Source: Putridiphycobacter sp045110285 (lineage in GTDB: Bacteria; Bacteroidota; Bacteroidia; Flavobacteriales_D; Crocinitomicaceae). From it: a stretch of DNA of 64,000 nucleotides. A program made the translations under genes and the position numbers. Below the pieces are notes generated by a model. That model made no database searches. It worked only from the letters and a program-made list of their open reading frames with translations, and was not told the origin of the DNA. Below are positions 62,187 through 64,000 of this stretch, piece by piece. Positions within the stretch are counted from its first letter, which is position 1. Each line of letters starts with the position of its first letter. Where the stretch lies: NCBI GenBank assembly GCA_045110285.1, contig JBGCGA010000037.1:36677-100676 (forward strand), written 5' to 3'.

Positions 62187-64000
62187 ATGAAAGTATTTAT
62201 AAAAACTTTACTTTTTTCTCTGATCTTAGGGTCTTCAACGGCGATTTTTGCTCAAATGCCTGCGTACGGGAAACAAGCAGAAGCACTGTACAATTCCGGG
62301 ATTTATGCTGAAGCTGCAAAAGCAATGATAAAAGCATCAGCTAAAACCAACGTTAAAACTGAAGATTCAAGAAGGTTAAAGGCTGAATTTGAATATAAAG
62401 CAGCAACTTGTTACAGGTATTTACACGATTTTGCAGCAGCTGAACAATTATACGAAAAAGCAATTGTATTAAAGTATTTCGATCAAGAGCCAAAGGTGTA
62501 TTATTACTTAGCTGAAATGCAAATGGCTCAGAAAAAGCATAAAGAAGCAATCAGAAACTACAAAAAGTATGACAGATTAAATGGTGGTGATCCTTTAACA
62601 AAAGTTAGGATTGAGTCATGTGAAAAATATGATGATTTCATCAAAAACGAAGGGCGGCATGAAATGTCACCAATGACAAAATTAAATACAACTCAATTCG
62701 ATTTTGGAACAGTAATGGACAGTAGAGGTAAGTATATGTACTTTACTTCAACCAGACCTGCTTCAAACGGAGATAAAGTAGATGGAATAACTTACGAAGA
62801 TTATTCAGATATTTATATTTCTGAAATTGATAGAAAAGGGAATTACAGCGAGCCTCAGCCCCTACCAGCGCCTATTAACACAATTCATAACGAGGGGACA
62901 CCTGCCTTTGATGGAAGAGGTAAAAAAATGTTTTTTACAAGATGTGTTGATGACGGTGATAATAATTTAGGATGCGATATTTATATGACTGAGAAAAAAG
63001 GTAGTTCTTATTCTGAGCCAGTGAAATTAGCCCTGAAAGACCACGATTCTACTCACGTAGGTCATCCTGCAGTCTCTAAAGATGGCAATACGTTAATTTT
63101 TGCTTCTAATATGGCGGGTGGTCAAGGTGGACTCGATTTATGGATGTCTACTTACGAAAGACGTGCTGATTCATGGTCACTTCCTGTAAACTTAGGTCCT
63201 GGAATCAATACTGCTGGAAATGATGAATTTCCTCAGTTTGGAGAAAACGGTGTCTTAATCTATGCGTCTGACGGAATGGTTGGCCTTGGGGGATTAGATT
63301 TATATGTTGCTCAGAAAAAAGGAGACAAAAACGAATGGAAATCTCCGGTAAATATGGGTGCACCTTTAAACTCAGTGGCGGATGACTATCATATTATTTA
63401 TACTCAAGATGATGCTAAAGGAACAAAAGGATTTTTATCATCTAACAGAGCAGGTTCAAAGGGAAGAAGAGAAAATCCTTCGCAAGACATTTGGTCTTTC
63501 TTTTTACCACCTGTGGTCATAGATGTAGTTGTAGAAGTTCTTAATCAAGAAACGAACGAGCCAGTTGCAAATAAAGAAGTGAAATTAATAGGCTCTGACG
63601 GAAGTAACGTGGTTTTAAATACTGATGAAAATGGTATGATAGAACTGGGAGCGAAAGCTGATGGTTCAAGATATGTGAAAACTGGAGTGAATTATGTGAT
63701 TGATGTACCATCTGTGCCAAGAGTATGGCTAGGAAATAAAGACAAGTTTGAAACATTACAAGTTGAAAAACCAACTAAGTTTTTCAGAGCGATTAAAATT
63801 TTGGATATTTCTAAACCATTAAGAATTCCTGAAGTACGTTATAATTTTGGATCAGCTGAGCTTCAAGTGACGCCAGAATGTAATTCAAAGGATTCACTGA
63901 ACTATGTGTATGACATCATGATGGCAAATCCTAATATTATTGTACAATTAATGTCTCACACTGATAGTAGAGGTTCTGCTGAAGCAAACAGAAAGTTAGC
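62187..64000 (+). CDS. porE: PorE-like TPR / PD40 propeller / OmpA-domain protein (3' end outside window)
   Basis: The frame is open from ATG 62187 through the window end (604 codons). A signal peptide (FSLILGSSTAIFAQ) leads TPR-like helices (about 25-140, ALYNSGIYAEAAK, YYYLAEMQMAQKKHKEAIRN). A PD40 beta-propeller follows (about 160-430: FDFGTVMDSRGKYMYFTSTR, PAFDGRGKKMFFTRC, PAVSKDGNTLIFASN). Then a carboxypeptidase-regulatory-like domain (about 445-500), and an OmpA-C peptidoglycan-binding domain begins near 550 (IPEVRYNFGSAELQ ... QLMSHTDSRGSAEAN). This TPR-PD40-CRD-OmpA order matches PorE of the type IX secretion system; similar paralogues exist, so the symbol is tentative. Confidence 0.8.
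   Translation, partial: MKVFIKTLLFSLILGSSTAIFAQMPAYGKQAEALYNSGIYAEAAKAMIKASAKTNVKTEDSRRLKAEFEYKAATCYRYLHDFAAAEQLYEKAIVLKYFDQEPKVYYYLAEMQMAQKKHKEAIRNYKKYDRLNGGDPLTKVRIESCEKYDDFIKNEGRHEMSPMTKLNTTQFDFGTVMDSRGKYMYFTSTRPASNGDKVDGITYEDYSDIYISEIDRKGNYSEPQPLPAPINTIHNEGTPAFDGRGKKMFFTRCVDDGDNNLGCDIYMTEKKGSSYSEPVKLALKDHDSTHVGHPAVSKDGNTLIFASNMAGGQGGLDLWMSTYERRADSWSLPVNLGPGINTAGNDEFPQFGENGVLIYASDGMVGLGGLDLYVAQKKGDKNEWKSPVNMGAPLNSVADDYHIIYTQDDAKGTKGFLSSNRAGSKGRRENPSQDIWSFFLPPVVIDVVVEVLNQETNEPVANKEVKLIGSDGSNVVLNTDENGMIELGAKADGSRYVKTGVNYVIDVPSVPRVWLGNKDKFETLQVEKPTKFFRAIKILDISKPLRIPEVRYNFGSAELQVTPECNSKDSLNYVYDIMMANPNIIVQLMSHTDSRGSAEANRKL

Noticed and set aside
1..64000. CRISPR array, restriction-modification or other defence island
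   Set aside because: No spaced repeat array, nuclease, methylase, helicase-nuclease pair or toxin-antitoxin pair was recognised; the DEAD-box protein is an RNA helicase with ordinary motifs.

Overview
This 64 kb window is an AT-rich bacterial chromosome segment from the Bacteroidota, most likely Flavobacteriia/Flavobacteriales outside the core Flavobacteriaceae (genus not determinable from sequence alone). The assignment rests on T9SS type A and type B (gliding-type) sorting domains, a PorE-like TPR/PD40/OmpA protein, RemB/Wzi barrels, a caa3-type oxidase cluster with the order ctaB-coxIII-coxIII-coxIV-SCO, and TAnnTTTG-type -7 promoter boxes upstream of many genes. Both edges cut through genes: a SCO-family protein on the left and the PorE-like protein on the right.

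Layout. 1-3.4 kb: cytochrome oxidase subunits, heme O synthase and a copper chaperone (minus strand). 3.4-10.4 kb: surface polysaccharide genes (two Wzi/RemB-like barrels around a WecA-type transferase, then GDP-fucose synthesis and CysQ). 10.4-12.7 kb: deoC, tonB, a VanZ protein and gcvH. 12.8-15.9 kb: prfB, panD, a flippase-like protein and rfaE2 on the plus strand. 15.9-19 kb: GNAT, an unknown barrel, manC and SprT on the minus strand. 19.1-26 kb: dnaG, mscS, an FMN glutamate-synthase-like enzyme, rdgB, an MBL hydrolase and GH25. 26-28.8 kb: an RNA pseudouridine synthase, a DEAD-box helicase and tRNA-Gln(TTG) with a duplicated 3' end. 28.9-42.4 kb: an accessory stretch with a membrane-tethered TPR-LuxR regulator, its divergent secreted neighbour, lipoproteins, barrels, YceI, an SGNH hydrolase, a PD40 lipoprotein, DnaJ and GNAT. 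42.4-47 kb: prenyl synthase, MMPL/RND transporter and M23 peptidase (minus strand). 47.2-64 kb: a plus-strand run of envelope proteins (type B adhesin-like protein, GH3-like/serine hydrolase fusion, giant TPR protein with barrel partner, PASTA protein, T9SS type A protein), RluD and the PorE-like protein.

Functional links. ManC supplies GDP-mannose, which Gmd and Fcl convert to GDP-L-fucose for the polysaccharide whose lipid-linked synthesis the WecA-like enzyme could start and whose surface assembly the Wzi/RemB barrels could support. Several secreted proteins carry T9SS signals, and a likely T9SS component lies at the right edge. No phage, insertion sequence, CRISPR array or recognisable defence system was seen.

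I did not find an unmistakable new system. The most promising leads are a membrane-anchored LuxR regulator with two near-identical 25-bp repeats, spaced about six helical turns apart, in front of a divergent unknown secreted protein; a cytochrome oxidase subunit III carrying a large insert with three internal repeats; a 50-bp duplication of the tRNA-Gln 3' end plus terminator; and a serine hydrolase whose GH3-like half has lost recognisable catalytic motifs.
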